Notes under the pieces: model-generated
What the model was told of the DNA's origin: nothing
Databases searched by the model: none
Seen by the model: only the letters and a program-made list of their open reading frames with translations
Made by a program: the position numbers and the translations under genes
In this document: piece after piece, positions 1-6,640 of the stretch
Layout of the letters: each line of letters starts with the position of its first letter
Numbering within the stretch: position 1 is the stretch's first letter
Assembly: GCA_045598845.1 (NCBI GenBank)
Contig: JAZRUY010000145.1
Location: 1 to 31,137, forward strand
Source: JAZRUY01 sp045598845
GTDB lineage: Bacteria > Verrucomicrobiota > Lentisphaeria > Victivallales > Victivallaceae
Length of the DNA stretch: 31,137 nt
Direction of reading: 5' to 3'

Positions 1-423
1 GCCGCCGCCGCCGTTGCCGCTCCCACGGGCTGCAACCGCCAGCCCTTCCGGCTGGTGGCGGTGCGCAATCCGGAAATGCGCTCCCGCATCTGCGGCGCCT
101 GCCGGCAGTCTTTCCTCGCTTCCGCCCCGGTATTATTGCTGGCGCTGGGCAATACCGCCGCGTCTTATCAGCGCGCCGGCGATGATCATACCATCATCGA
201 AATCGATATCGGCATCGTCATGGAGCATGCGGTGCTGGCGGCCACCGCCGAAGGTCTGGGCACCTGCTGGATCTGCGGCTACGAGCGCGCCGCCGTCGAT
301 GCCGTTTTCGGCACTGAACCGCCGTGGAGCGTCATCGCTTTTACTCCGGTCGGTTATCCGGCCGCCGCTCCGTCGCCGTACACGCGCCGTCCGGAAGGCG
401 ATCTGTTCACCATAATGGATTGA
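1..423 (+). CDS. Nitroreductase family protein, 3' part only
   Basis: The reading frame is open from the first base, so the gene starts outside the window. Residues 8-24 (APTGCNRQPFRLVAVRN) match the N-terminal FMN-binding signature of the nitroreductase fold, usually AP(S/T)..N.QPWRF. The segment MEHAVLAATAEGLGTCWI is the typical central helix and GLG(T/S)CWI motif, and the VIAFTPVGYPA segment matches the usual (I)P(I/V)GYPA strand near the C terminus. Members are FMN-dependent NAD(P)H oxidoreductases acting on nitro, quinone or enone compounds; the substrate cannot be told. About 140 residues are visible, and the missing N terminus is probably short, since the family is usually 165-220 residues. 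The stop lies 4 nt before the next ATG, so it is likely the first visible gene of a + strand operon. Confidence 0.85.
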   Translation, partial: AAAAVAAPTGCNRQPFRLVAVRNPEMRSRICGACRQSFLASAPVLLLALGNTAASYQRAGDDHTIIEIDIGIVMEHAVLAATAEGLGTCWICGYERAAVDAVFGTEPPWSVIAFTPVGYPAAAPSPYTRRPEGDLFTIMD

Positions 424-427
424 TCTT

Positions 428-1513
428 ATGGCTTCATCTCCCGGTATAATCAGCGGCTCCGGTTTCCGTCTCGGTTTCTATCCCGAGGGCGACTCCCTCG
501 TTCTGCGCTGCGGCGGGGCTGCTGAGGCCGCGCTCGGCCGCTGTTCGGCGGGCGGATTCTCCGAGTCCGCCGGTATTTCCTCCCTTATGCGCCGCCATCT
601 GGCTCAGGACGCTTTTTCCGCTTCCGCCGAATCCGTCACCGTGATACCGTTCGGCTGCGAATACGAAATCCGGCGCAAATGCGAATTGTCGCGCGGCATG
701 GCGCTGCTGGTCTGCGATATTTCCGCGCTTTCCGGCGGCGCTGTCGCTTCGGTCGAACTGGAACCGGTTTTCTTCCGCGGCTCGCCGTCCTCGCTCGAAA
801 TTCTGGTTTACGGTGAATCCGCCCTACGCCGCTTTTCCGCTCCTTTCCCGGAAAATATGTATGCCGGTCAGGAACCTCCGCTGCTGGTCCGCGCGGTTTA
901 TCCATGCGGTCAGCGGATAGATTTTATGACCGCGGGGGATATCTGGCGGCACCGCGCCGGATTGAATTTCGGCGGCACCGGTCTTTTCCGTCTGGATTGC
1001 GCCGGCGGCGTTCCGGTGCTGAAACGCCGCATATTTGTTTCCGACCCGGAAATTTATCCGGCGGAAAAGCGTCCGTGGCGGTTTGAAAACGCTTTGTTCT
1101 GGAGCGGTCCGGAAGAGCCTGCGCCGGTATCCGGCGGATATACTCTGGATTTCAGTTCCGTTCCCGTTCCGGATTCCGCGCGCAAGCCGGACGGTTCCCC
1201 CTGTCTTACCGCTGCTCCCGTCCGCGCTCTGATGCGTGATTTCATCCGCCGCCGCACTGATGTTCCGGCCGCGGCGGTAAACTGCGCTCCAGGTCTCTGC
1301 GTTACCGGCTCCCATACCGGCCGCGCCGGTCGCGAAATCATTCACGGCGACATCGGGGAATTCGCCGCCGCGTATATCTGGGGCAACCGCCAGCGCCGCC
1401 GCTACGGCGGCTCGCTGACCATGTTTTTCAGTTCCGGTTCGCCGTTTTCCAGCGGCGCCGCCGCCGGAGCCTTGTCGGTTCCGCCGGTCGAACTGACGGT
1501 TGAGGAGGAATAA
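428..1513 (+). CDS. Hypothetical protein, 361 residues
   Basis: I do not recognise this protein. It is soluble in appearance: no signal peptide, membrane segment or repeat is visible, and it is rich in Gly, Ala, Ser, Pro and Arg. Aromatic/proline-rich stretches such as EKRPWRFENALFWSGPEEP suggest a beta-rich fold, but no catalytic motif stands out. Codon use resembles the flanking genes (strong G/C at third positions), which supports real coding. It sits 4 nt after the nitroreductase gene and 2 nt before the mutarotase gene, so co-transcription and perhaps translational coupling are likely. A sugar-related role could be guessed from the mutarotase neighbour, but nothing in the sequence shows it. 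Confidence 0.7.
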   Translation: MASSPGIISGSGFRLGFYPEGDSLVLRCGGAAEAALGRCSAGGFSESAGISSLMRRHLAQDAFSASAESVTVIPFGCEYEIRRKCELSRGMALLVCDISALSGGAVASVELEPVFFRGSPSSLEILVYGESALRRFSAPFPENMYAGQEPPLLVRAVYPCGQRIDFMTAGDIWRHRAGLNFGGTGLFRLDCAGGVPVLKRRIFVSDPEIYPAEKRPWRFENALFWSGPEEPAPVSGGYTLDFSSVPVPDSARKPDGSPCLTAAPVRALMRDFIRRRTDVPAAAVNCAPGLCVTGSHTGRAGREIIHGDIGEFAAAYIWGNRQRRRYGGSLTMFFSSGSPFSSGAAAGALSVPPVELTVEEE

Positions 1514-1515
1514 TC

Positions 1516-2400
1516 ATGGCGGGTGAAAGAAACGATTGCCGCTGCTGCCCCGGCGTTTCGCTGGTTTCCGGCCGCGGCGGCATGCCCGAGGTTCATGTCT
1601 CCTCCGCTTGCGCCGGAGCGGAAGTATCTCTGCACGGCGCGCATCTGCTTTCCTATACTCCGGCGGGGGAGGCTCCGCTCATATTTTTGAGCGAAAAGGC
1701 GGAATTCCGCCCGGACAAAGCCGTCCGCGGCGGTGTTCCGCTGTGCTGGCCGTGGTTCGGAGCCGCGAAAGAACCGGGGCTGCCGGCGCACGGTTATGCC
1801 AGGCTGGCGGAGTGGGAACTTTCCGGCAGCCGGCTGCTGCCCGACGGCACCGTCGCCCTGCAGCTGGTGCTGCCGCAGCGCAACAATCCGGTTCCGCTTA
1901 CTCAGGTGACTTTCAATCTGTTCATCGGCCGTCAGCTGATGATGATATTGCAATATGAGAATCTGGGTCGGGAGCCGCTTGAAATCAGCGATGCGCTCCA
2001 CACCTATTTCGCCGTTTCCGATATAGAGAAGGTGAGCGTAAGCGGTCTTTCCGGACTGACTTACACCGATAAACTCACTGGCGCGGATGCCGTCCAGTCC
2101 GGCGATATCGCCTTTTCCGGAGAAACCGACCGCATCTATCACGGCGCCGCCGGTGTTCCGGTTACGGTTGACGATGCCGGGCTGCGCCGCCGCATCCGCA
2201 TCGAACAGATCGGCAACCATTCCACCGTGGTCTGGAATCCGTGGGTGGAAAAATCCCGCCGTCTGGCTGATTTCGGCGATGATGAATACCTCCGGATGGT
2301 CTGCGTCGAGAGCGCCCACGCTCCGTCCGAACCGGTGACAGCCGAACCGCACCGGCAGATTATGCTGGGGCAGAAAATCTCCGTTTCCGCATTGCCTTAG
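1516..2400 (+). CDS. D-hexose-6-phosphate mutarotase-like (aldose 1-epimerase superfamily, YeaD type)
   Basis: The 294-residue product matches the YeaD branch of the galactose mutarotase-like superfamily, which interconverts alpha and beta anomers of hexose 6-phosphates in the cytoplasm. Visible family signatures are GVPLCWPWFG followed by AHGYAR (residues about 72-95), the ALHTYF segment carrying the presumed catalytic His, the V.GL.G..Y.DK segment, VVWNPW, and the C-terminal VCVESAHA with the presumed catalytic Glu. Length is normal for the family. The ATG is preceded by an excellent ribosome binding site (GAGGAGG) that overlaps the end of the upstream gene, 2 nt away. It is the last gene of its transcript, with a strong terminator just after the stop. 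Confidence 0.88.
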   Translation: MAGERNDCRCCPGVSLVSGRGGMPEVHVSSACAGAEVSLHGAHLLSYTPAGEAPLIFLSEKAEFRPDKAVRGGVPLCWPWFGAAKEPGLPAHGYARLAEWELSGSRLLPDGTVALQLVLPQRNNPVPLTQVTFNLFIGRQLMMILQYENLGREPLEISDALHTYFAVSDIEKVSVSGLSGLTYTDKLTGADAVQSGDIAFSGETDRIYHGAAGVPVTVDDAGLRRRIRIEQIGNHSTVVWNPWVEKSRRLADFGDDEYLRMVCVESAHAPSEPVTAEPHRQIMLGQKISVSALP

Positions 2401-2417
2401 CGGATTGATTACTGTCG

Positions 2418-2449
2418 GCGGTTGCGCTTTCCGCGCGGCCGCTTTTTTT
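2418..2449 (+). terminator. Rho-independent terminator after the mutarotase gene
   Basis: A 10-bp stem (GCGGTTGCGC with GCGCGGCCGC, two G-U wobbles) with a 5-nt loop is followed by seven T. Its T-run overlaps the stop codon of the convergent permease gene, so the two transcripts meet here. Confidence 0.85.
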
Positions 2450-3464
2450 ATTTTCCGGTGAATTTTATCCGCGGGTCGGCCAGCGGATAGAGCAGGTCGG
2501 CGATCAGGATTCCGGCCAGGGTCAGCGCTCCGGTGAAGGTGAACAGCGCCATCTGCAGCGGGTAGTCGCGGCACGACAGCGAGAGCAGTGCGAGCGATCC
2601 CATGCCGGGTATGTTGAAGATATATTCCACCAGCACGCTGCCGGCCGCCAGCCCGGGCAGCATTCCGCTCAGCAGGGTTATCAGGGTTATCAGCGCGTTG
2701 CGGAAGGCGTGCACCCACACTATTCTTCCCTCTCCGACTCCGCAGGCGCGGGCGGTGCGGATGTAGTCGGCTCCCAGCGCGTCCAGCATGCCGTTTCTGG
2801 TGTAGCGCGACAGCGATGCGAATCCGGCGTAACACATGCAGAGCACCGGCAGGAAAAAGTGCCGCAGTATCTCCAGCTGGTACCGCCATACGCTCATGGT
2901 TCCGTCGTCATCGAATCCGATGCCTTTCAGCGGGAACACCGCCCATTTTCCGCCTTCGCAGAAAGCCGCCTGCAGCATCAGCCCCGCCCACATCACCGGC
3001 AGCGAGTACAGTACGAAAAACAGCGTGGCACTGCCCCGGTCGAAGATTTTTCCCTGTTTTACCGCCGAATACACCCCGGACGGCACCGCCACCGCGCAGG
3101 TGACGAGCAGCGCCAGCAGATTGAGTTTCACCGTTACCGGCAGCCGCTCCATGATTATTTCGGTTACTCTGCGCCCGGGGTCCACTACCGCCGAGGTGCC
3201 GAAATCGCCCCGCAGCGCGTCTTTCGCCCAGAGCATGAAACCTTCCGCAGGTGATTTGTCCAGATGCAGTTTTTCGCGCAATGCCCGGTTGGGCGTCAAT
3301 GCGGTGCGGTCCGATGCCAGTTGCGATACTCCGGCGTCGCCGCCGAACAGATTGGAATCCGCCGGGTCGCCCGGCGCCAGCCGCAGCATCAGGTAACTCA
3401 CCAGCAGTATCACCGCCAGCGTCGCCGCCGCCAGCATCAGCCGTTTGAGAATATACCGGATCAT
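2448..3464 (-). CDS. Binding-protein-dependent transport permease, DppB/OppB type (orphan)
   Basis: The 338-residue protein is a typical first permease of dipeptide/oligopeptide/nickel ABC importers. It has an N-terminal RYILKR...YLMLRLAPGDP segment with one membrane helix, a periplasmic region with LREKLHLD and LRGDFGTS, and then five hydrophobic segments. The cytoplasmic EAA-like loop reads RTARACGVGEGRIVWVHAFRNA, and the end has EYIFNIPGMGSLAL...RDYPLQ and ADPRIKF. No OppC partner, peptide-binding protein or OppD/OppF ATPase is encoded nearby, and downstream lies a convergent terminator, so the gene is an orphan here. Its ATG overlaps the LolD-like stop in an ATGA junction, indicating translational coupling. 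The partner subunits may be elsewhere in the genome. Confidence 0.88.
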   Translation of the reverse strand: MIRYILKRLMLAAATLAVILLVSYLMLRLAPGDPADSNLFGGDAGVSQLASDRTALTPNRALREKLHLDKSPAEGFMLWAKDALRGDFGTSAVVDPGRRVTEIIMERLPVTVKLNLLALLVTCAVAVPSGVYSAVKQGKIFDRGSATLFFVLYSLPVMWAGLMLQAAFCEGGKWAVFPLKGIGFDDDGTMSVWRYQLEILRHFFLPVLCMCYAGFASLSRYTRNGMLDALGADYIRTARACGVGEGRIVWVHAFRNALITLITLLSGMLPGLAAGSVLVEYIFNIPGMGSLALLSLSCRDYPLQMALFTFTGALTLAGILIADLLYPLADPRIKFTGK

Positions 3465-4171
3465 TCCGCCGCCGTCGCGCCGTCGCGCAGCACGGTTATA
3501 TTGCCGATGCGTTCCGCCACTTCGCGGTTGTGGGTGATCATCACCATGCCGCGTATCACCCCTTCGGCGCGCAGTTTGTCCAGCAGCGCCAGCACGCCGT
3601 CGCCGGTCGCCGAATCGAGATTGCCGGTGGGCTCGTCGGCCAGCAGCAGTTCAGGGGAATTTATCAGCGCCCTGGCGATGGCCGCCCGCTGCTGTTCGCC
3701 GCCGGAAAGTTCCGCCGGCCGGTGGCGCAGCCGGTCGCCCAGCCCCATTTCGCCCAGCAGTTCGGCGGCGTGCGCGGCGGCGCGCCCGGCAGGTGTTCCC
3801 GCCAGCCTGGCCGGCAGGGCGGCGTTCTCCAGTATGCTGAGTTCCGGCAGCAGGTGGTACGATTGGAATACGAATCCGATGCGCTTCCGCCGGAATTCCG
3901 CCAGCGCCCCGGCCGGCAGTTCCGTCAGGTTTTCGCCGCATACCGTAACTTCCCCGGCACCGGGCCGCTCCAGTGCGCCGATGATGTTCAGCAGGGTGGT
4001 TTTGCCGCTGCCCGACGCCCCCAGCAGGCAGGCGCATTTCCCCGCCTCCACCCGCCAGTCTATGCCGCGCAGCACCGGCAGCGTCCGTCTGCCCACCCGG
4101 TAGGATTTGCTTACTCCGCGCAGTTCCGCCGCGGCGGTATTGTCCTTGATGTTGTCCGTGCCGTCATTCAT
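3461..4171 (-). CDS. lolD: ABC transporter ATP-binding protein, LolD-type
   Basis: The 236-residue protein has a complete nucleotide-binding domain: Walker A GASGSGKT at residues 51-58, Q-loop FVFQSYHLLPELSILEN at about 100-116, signature LSGGEQQRAAIARAL from 155, Walker B LLLADEPTGNLD from 175 and an H-loop MITHN near 213. The LPELS..EN and DEPTGNLD forms are usual in the MacB/LolD/FtsE branch. With a LolC/E-type permease it should power extraction of outer-membrane lipoproteins from the inner membrane for hand-over to LolA. The start overlaps the permease stop by 8 nt, and its own stop overlaps the next ATG by 4 nt. Lol function is inferred from the partner; a MacB-like export role is the alternative. 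Confidence 0.88.
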   Translation of the reverse strand: MNDGTDNIKDNTAAAELRGVSKSYRVGRRTLPVLRGIDWRVEAGKCACLLGASGSGKTTLLNIIGALERPGAGEVTVCGENLTELPAGALAEFRRKRIGFVFQSYHLLPELSILENAALPARLAGTPAGRAAAHAAELLGEMGLGDRLRHRPAELSGGEQQRAAIARALINSPELLLADEPTGNLDSATGDGVLALLDKLRAEGVIRGMVMITHNREVAERIGNITVLRDGATAAE

Positions 4172-5429
4172 GTCTCAGCGCCTTTGCCGGATCGAGTTTC
4201 GCCGCCCGCAGCGCCGGCAGCAGCGCCCCCAGCGTGCAGAGCAGTACCGATGCAGTCACGATTATGCCCGCATCCTGAGCGGTGATATGCGCCGGCAGTT
4301 CATCGAAGTAGTACAGCTGCTTCGGGAAAAGTTCGATGCCCAGCGTCCGCGACACCGCCGCCATGATTTTCATTCTGAATACGATAACCAGCGTTCCCAG
4401 GCCGGTCCCCAGCGCGCTTCCCGCCGCTCCGATCAGGAATCCCTGCAGCACGAAAATCCCGGTTATGCTTCCGTTCCCCGCCCCCAGCGCCTTCAGCACC
4501 CCGATTTCAGCGGTCTTCTGATATACCGAGGTTATCAGGGTGTTGGTGATGCTGAACGCCGCCACCAGCACGATGAATATCAGCAGGAAGAACATCATGT
4601 TTTTCTCCACCGCCAGCACGCTGAGCAGCTGCCGGTTGTTTTCCTGCCAGGTGACCACATGCAGGTACGGCAGCTGTCCCCGCAACGCCTCCACCAGCGC
4701 CTCCTGCCGGAACGGATCCGGCCCCCAGCCGAAAATCACCGAGGCGCTGCCGAAGGGCAGGTCGAAAAGTTCCGCCGCGTCGTCCGGCCCGATGAAGAAC
4801 ACCGTGCTGTCGAAATCGTATTTCCCCACCGAATAGATGCCGGTAACGGTGAATTCCATCGGCAGATAGGCTTCCGCGTCATCGTGTATGCTTATGCCGC
4901 CGTCCGGACGGAAATCCACCAGCCGCGATATTCTGTTTCTGGTGTGCAGCAGAATCTTGCCGCCCACTCCGGTGCGCCACCGCCTCGCCATCTCGGCGCT
5001 GATCACCGCTTCGCCGTGCTCCAGGCTGAGTCTGCCGCTTTTGATCGTGCCCGGCCGCAGCAGCCGCTCCGCCAGCGGCTCCGCTTCCGCTCCGATCACC
5101 GCCGCCTGGGTGTCGATGGCTCTTCCGCACTGCACCAGCACCGGCGACTGTATCGCCTTCACCGCCTTGCCGCCGCACCGCTCCACCGCCTTCACCGCTT
5201 CGTCGGGCATCATTATGCAGGAATTGCCGCCGGATAAGATCTGGAAATGCGCCTGGGTCTCCAGCAGTTTGGCCTTCATCACATCGGTGAATCCGGTCAT
5301 CACCGCCAGCACCGTTATCAGCACCGCCACCCCCAGCGTCACACCGAGTATGCTCGATACGGTGATCAGCGACACCGCGCTGCGGCGCGGTCTGAGATAT
5401 CTGGCGGCGAGAAAAAGTTCGGTTTTCAT
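4164..5429 (-). CDS. LolC/LolE-type lipoprotein-releasing permease
   Basis: The 421-residue protein has the FtsX/LolC plan. An N-terminal cytoplasmic LFLAARYLRPRR segment leads into the first membrane helix with the conserved LGVTLGVAVLITVLAVMTGF motif. A periplasmic MacB-like core of about 220 residues follows, then three C-terminal helices, with ALGAGNGSITGIFVLQGFLIG in the cytoplasmic coupling loop and PALRAAKLDPAKALRHE at the end. These motifs are typical of LolC/E, which open with ATP to release lipoproteins. Only one such permease is present, so it may act as a homodimer (LolF-like), as in bacteria lacking separate LolC and LolE. I chose the ATG at 5429, preceded by GGAAAG, because an in-frame start 13 codons upstream would lie across the promoter. 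Confidence 0.88.
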   Translation of the reverse strand: MKTELFLAARYLRPRRSAVSLITVSSILGVTLGVAVLITVLAVMTGFTDVMKAKLLETQAHFQILSGGNSCIMMPDEAVKAVERCGGKAVKAIQSPVLVQCGRAIDTQAAVIGAEAEPLAERLLRPGTIKSGRLSLEHGEAVISAEMARRWRTGVGGKILLHTRNRISRLVDFRPDGGISIHDDAEAYLPMEFTVTGIYSVGKYDFDSTVFFIGPDDAAELFDLPFGSASVIFGWGPDPFRQEALVEALRGQLPYLHVVTWQENNRQLLSVLAVEKNMMFFLLIFIVLVAAFSITNTLITSVYQKTAEIGVLKALGAGNGSITGIFVLQGFLIGAAGSALGTGLGTLVIVFRMKIMAAVSRTLGIELFPKQLYYFDELPAHITAQDAGIIVTASVLLCTLGALLPALRAAKLDPAKALRHE

Positions 5430-5439
5430 AATGCTTTCC

Positions 5440-5468
5440 AATATATACTGCGCCGTCCGGTTTGGCAA
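5440..5468 (-). promoter_or_regulatory. Candidate promoter of the lolC-type operon
   Basis: On the minus strand TTGCCA (5468-5463) and TATATT (5445-5440) are separated by 17 nt. The -10 box ends only 10 nt before the ATG at 5429, so the leader would be about 4-6 nt or absent. Confidence 0.6.
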
Positions 5469-5475
5469 CTCCGGG

Positions 5476-5504
5476 TTGCAAAGCGCGGCGCGGCGGTTTA
5501 TATT
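5476..5504 (+). promoter_or_regulatory. Candidate promoter of efp
   Basis: TTGCAA (5476-5481) and TATATT (5499-5504) are separated by 17 nt, about 58 nt before the efp start. It is divergent from the lolC-type promoter, whose -35 box lies 8 bp away. Confidence 0.7.
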
Positions 5505-5561
5505 AAAAAGTTAACATTGTTTTTCAGTTATTGTGCGGAAGCAAACAACAAGGAGTCCGTT

Positions 5562-6134
5562 ATGTTCAGTCCCTCCGATCTCAAGAAAGGTTTGAAAATC
5601 CAGATCGACGGCATGCCGTGGCTGGTCACCGAATTCGATTTCTGCAAGCCCGGCAAAGGCACCGCCCTCTACCGCTGCCGTCTGCGCAATCTGGTCACCG
5701 GCGCCGGTATGGAAAAAACCTACCGCCCCACCGACAAGATTGAGAAGCCGGATCTGGAGGAGCGCGAGATGTACTACTCCTACTGCGACGGGCATAACTA
5801 TATTTTCAGCGATCCGGAAACCTACGAGGAAATGAGCGTCTCCGCCGAGGTTCTGGGCAACAAGATTTATTTCCTGCTTGAGGAGAGTCTCTGCAATTTC
5901 GTGCTCTTCAACGGCGAGCCGATCGAAATCACCCTCCCGACTTTCATCGAGAAGGAAATCACCGAAACCGAGCCGGGCGTCCGCGGCGACACCGCCACCA
6001 ATGTGATGAAGCCCGCCAAAATCGACAACGGCTACGAACTTCAGGTTCCCCTGTTCATCAATCAGGGCGACATCATCAAGATCGACACCCGCACCGGCGA
6101 ATACGCCGAGCGCGTCAGCAAGGGCGGGTTCTAA
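5562..6134 (+). CDS. efp: Translation elongation factor P
   Basis: The 190-residue protein has the three-domain EF-P layout. The N-terminal KOW-like domain contains KPGKGTALYRCRLRNL, the second domain has TYRPTDKIEKPDLEEREMYYSYCDG, and the C-terminal OB domain ends with the highly conserved GDTATNVMKPA and VPLFINQGDIIKIDTRTGEY. EF-P binds between the ribosomal P and E sites and rescues stalling at polyproline stretches. The tip residue is Lys32 in KPGKG, equal to E. coli Lys34, so the protein belongs to the lysine-tip class whose tip may be modified; no modification gene is visible here. The ATG at 5562 is preceded by AAGGAG at good spacing. In-frame upstream codons from 5247 run through the divergent promoters and are not believed. 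It is monocistronic, with its own terminator. Confidence 0.97.
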   Translation: MFSPSDLKKGLKIQIDGMPWLVTEFDFCKPGKGTALYRCRLRNLVTGAGMEKTYRPTDKIEKPDLEEREMYYSYCDGHNYIFSDPETYEEMSVSAEVLGNKIYFLLEESLCNFVLFNGEPIEITLPTFIEKEITETEPGVRGDTATNVMKPAKIDNGYELQVPLFINQGDIIKIDTRTGEYAERVSKGGF

Positions 6135-6162
6135 GATTTTCCGGTAAAACCGGATTATCGCG

Positions 6163-6190
6163 CCGGAGCGGATTTCGCTCCGGTTTTTTT
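6163..6190 (+). terminator. Rho-independent terminator of efp
   Basis: A perfect 8-bp stem CCGGAGCG / CGCTCCGG with a 5-nt loop (GATTT) is followed by seven T, starting 28 nt after the efp stop codon. Confidence 0.92.
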
Positions 6191-6232
6191 GTTTTTCCGC
6201 CTCGTTTTTCAACTTTTTTCCGGAAAAATTAT

Positions 6233-6503
6233 TCGGGTGTACCGAAAAAGGGTACCCGGAGGTGGTATAGTGGAAAACGTACAGGAAAGGAAAATCCGGG
6301 AATGAAAGTTTTATTTACTGTTTCCGCGGCGGATTTTAATTCTTCCGTATGATCGGGAGCGTTTCCCGTAAGCGGAGAAAATTGTATTTATGGTGAGAGT
6401 GTTCCGTTTCCATAGAGACTCCTTTCCTTATGATCGTTTTGCGGAATTTCATGCCCGCTTTCATATTGTACTTCCCCTGGGTACCCGTTTTGTGTCCACT
6501 TGA
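6233..6503. repeat. Imperfect inverted-repeat pair bounding about 270 bp (possible small mobile-element remnant)
   Basis: The palindrome GGGTACCC occurs at 6250-6257 and 6479-6486. The flanks match in inverted orientation: 15 of 18 bases agree between 6246-6263 and the reverse complement of 6473-6490 (AAAA.GGGTACCC.G.GG). Weaker similarity continues outward, where GTGTACC faces GTGGACAC, and inward. The layout resembles terminal inverted repeats of a non-autonomous element or IS remnant lying between the efp terminator and the next promoter. No transposase fragment is recognisable inside and I could not see a target duplication, so two regulatory palindromes are an equally open reading. Apart from this and the micro-ORF below, I see no gene in 6191-6540. 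Confidence 0.35.
6336..6413 (-). CDS. Possible micro-ORF of 25 codons with a strong ribosome binding site
   Basis: On the minus strand an AAAGGAG box ends 5 nt before an ATG at 6413, which opens a 25-codon frame rich in His, Arg and Leu (METEHSHHKYNFLRLRETLP at the start) ending with TAA. The spacing is ideal for initiation, but no homologue is recognised and the frame is too short to judge coding statistics. It lies inside the inverted-repeat pair. An in-frame ATG at 6518 would extend it to 60 codons across one repeat, but lacks an obvious ribosome binding site. Confidence 0.25.
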   Translation of the reverse strand: METEHSHHKYNFLRLRETLPIIRKN

Positions 6504-6540
6504 CGTTTTTTGTTTCATTTTTTTTTGAATTCCGCCGGAT

Positions 6541-6568
6541 TTGCAAAACGCGTTTCGGCTGGTATTAT
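6541..6568 (+). promoter_or_regulatory. Candidate promoter of the membrane acyltransferase operon
   Basis: TTGCAA (6541-6546) and TATTAT (6563-6568) are separated by 16 nt, about 70 nt before the ATG at 6641. The -35 box is identical to that of efp and of tRNA-His. Confidence 0.55.
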
Positions 6569-6640
6569 ATGTTATGGTCTACGTGTCAGGAATATCAATT
6601 CCGGAGTTTACCGTGATATAAACAAGGAGCGCGGTTCATC

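Noticed and set aside
14..415. 133-codon frame overlapping the nitroreductase part
   Set aside because: The +1 frame shows the nitroreductase motifs from the first codon; the other frame is Ser/Ala/Arg/Pro text.
1402..2889. 495-codon open frame on the minus strand across the mutarotase and permease genes
   Set aside because: Its Arg/His/Pro/Ala-rich text has no domain; it is antisense to genes with clear family motifs on either strand and is typical of GC-rich shadow frames.
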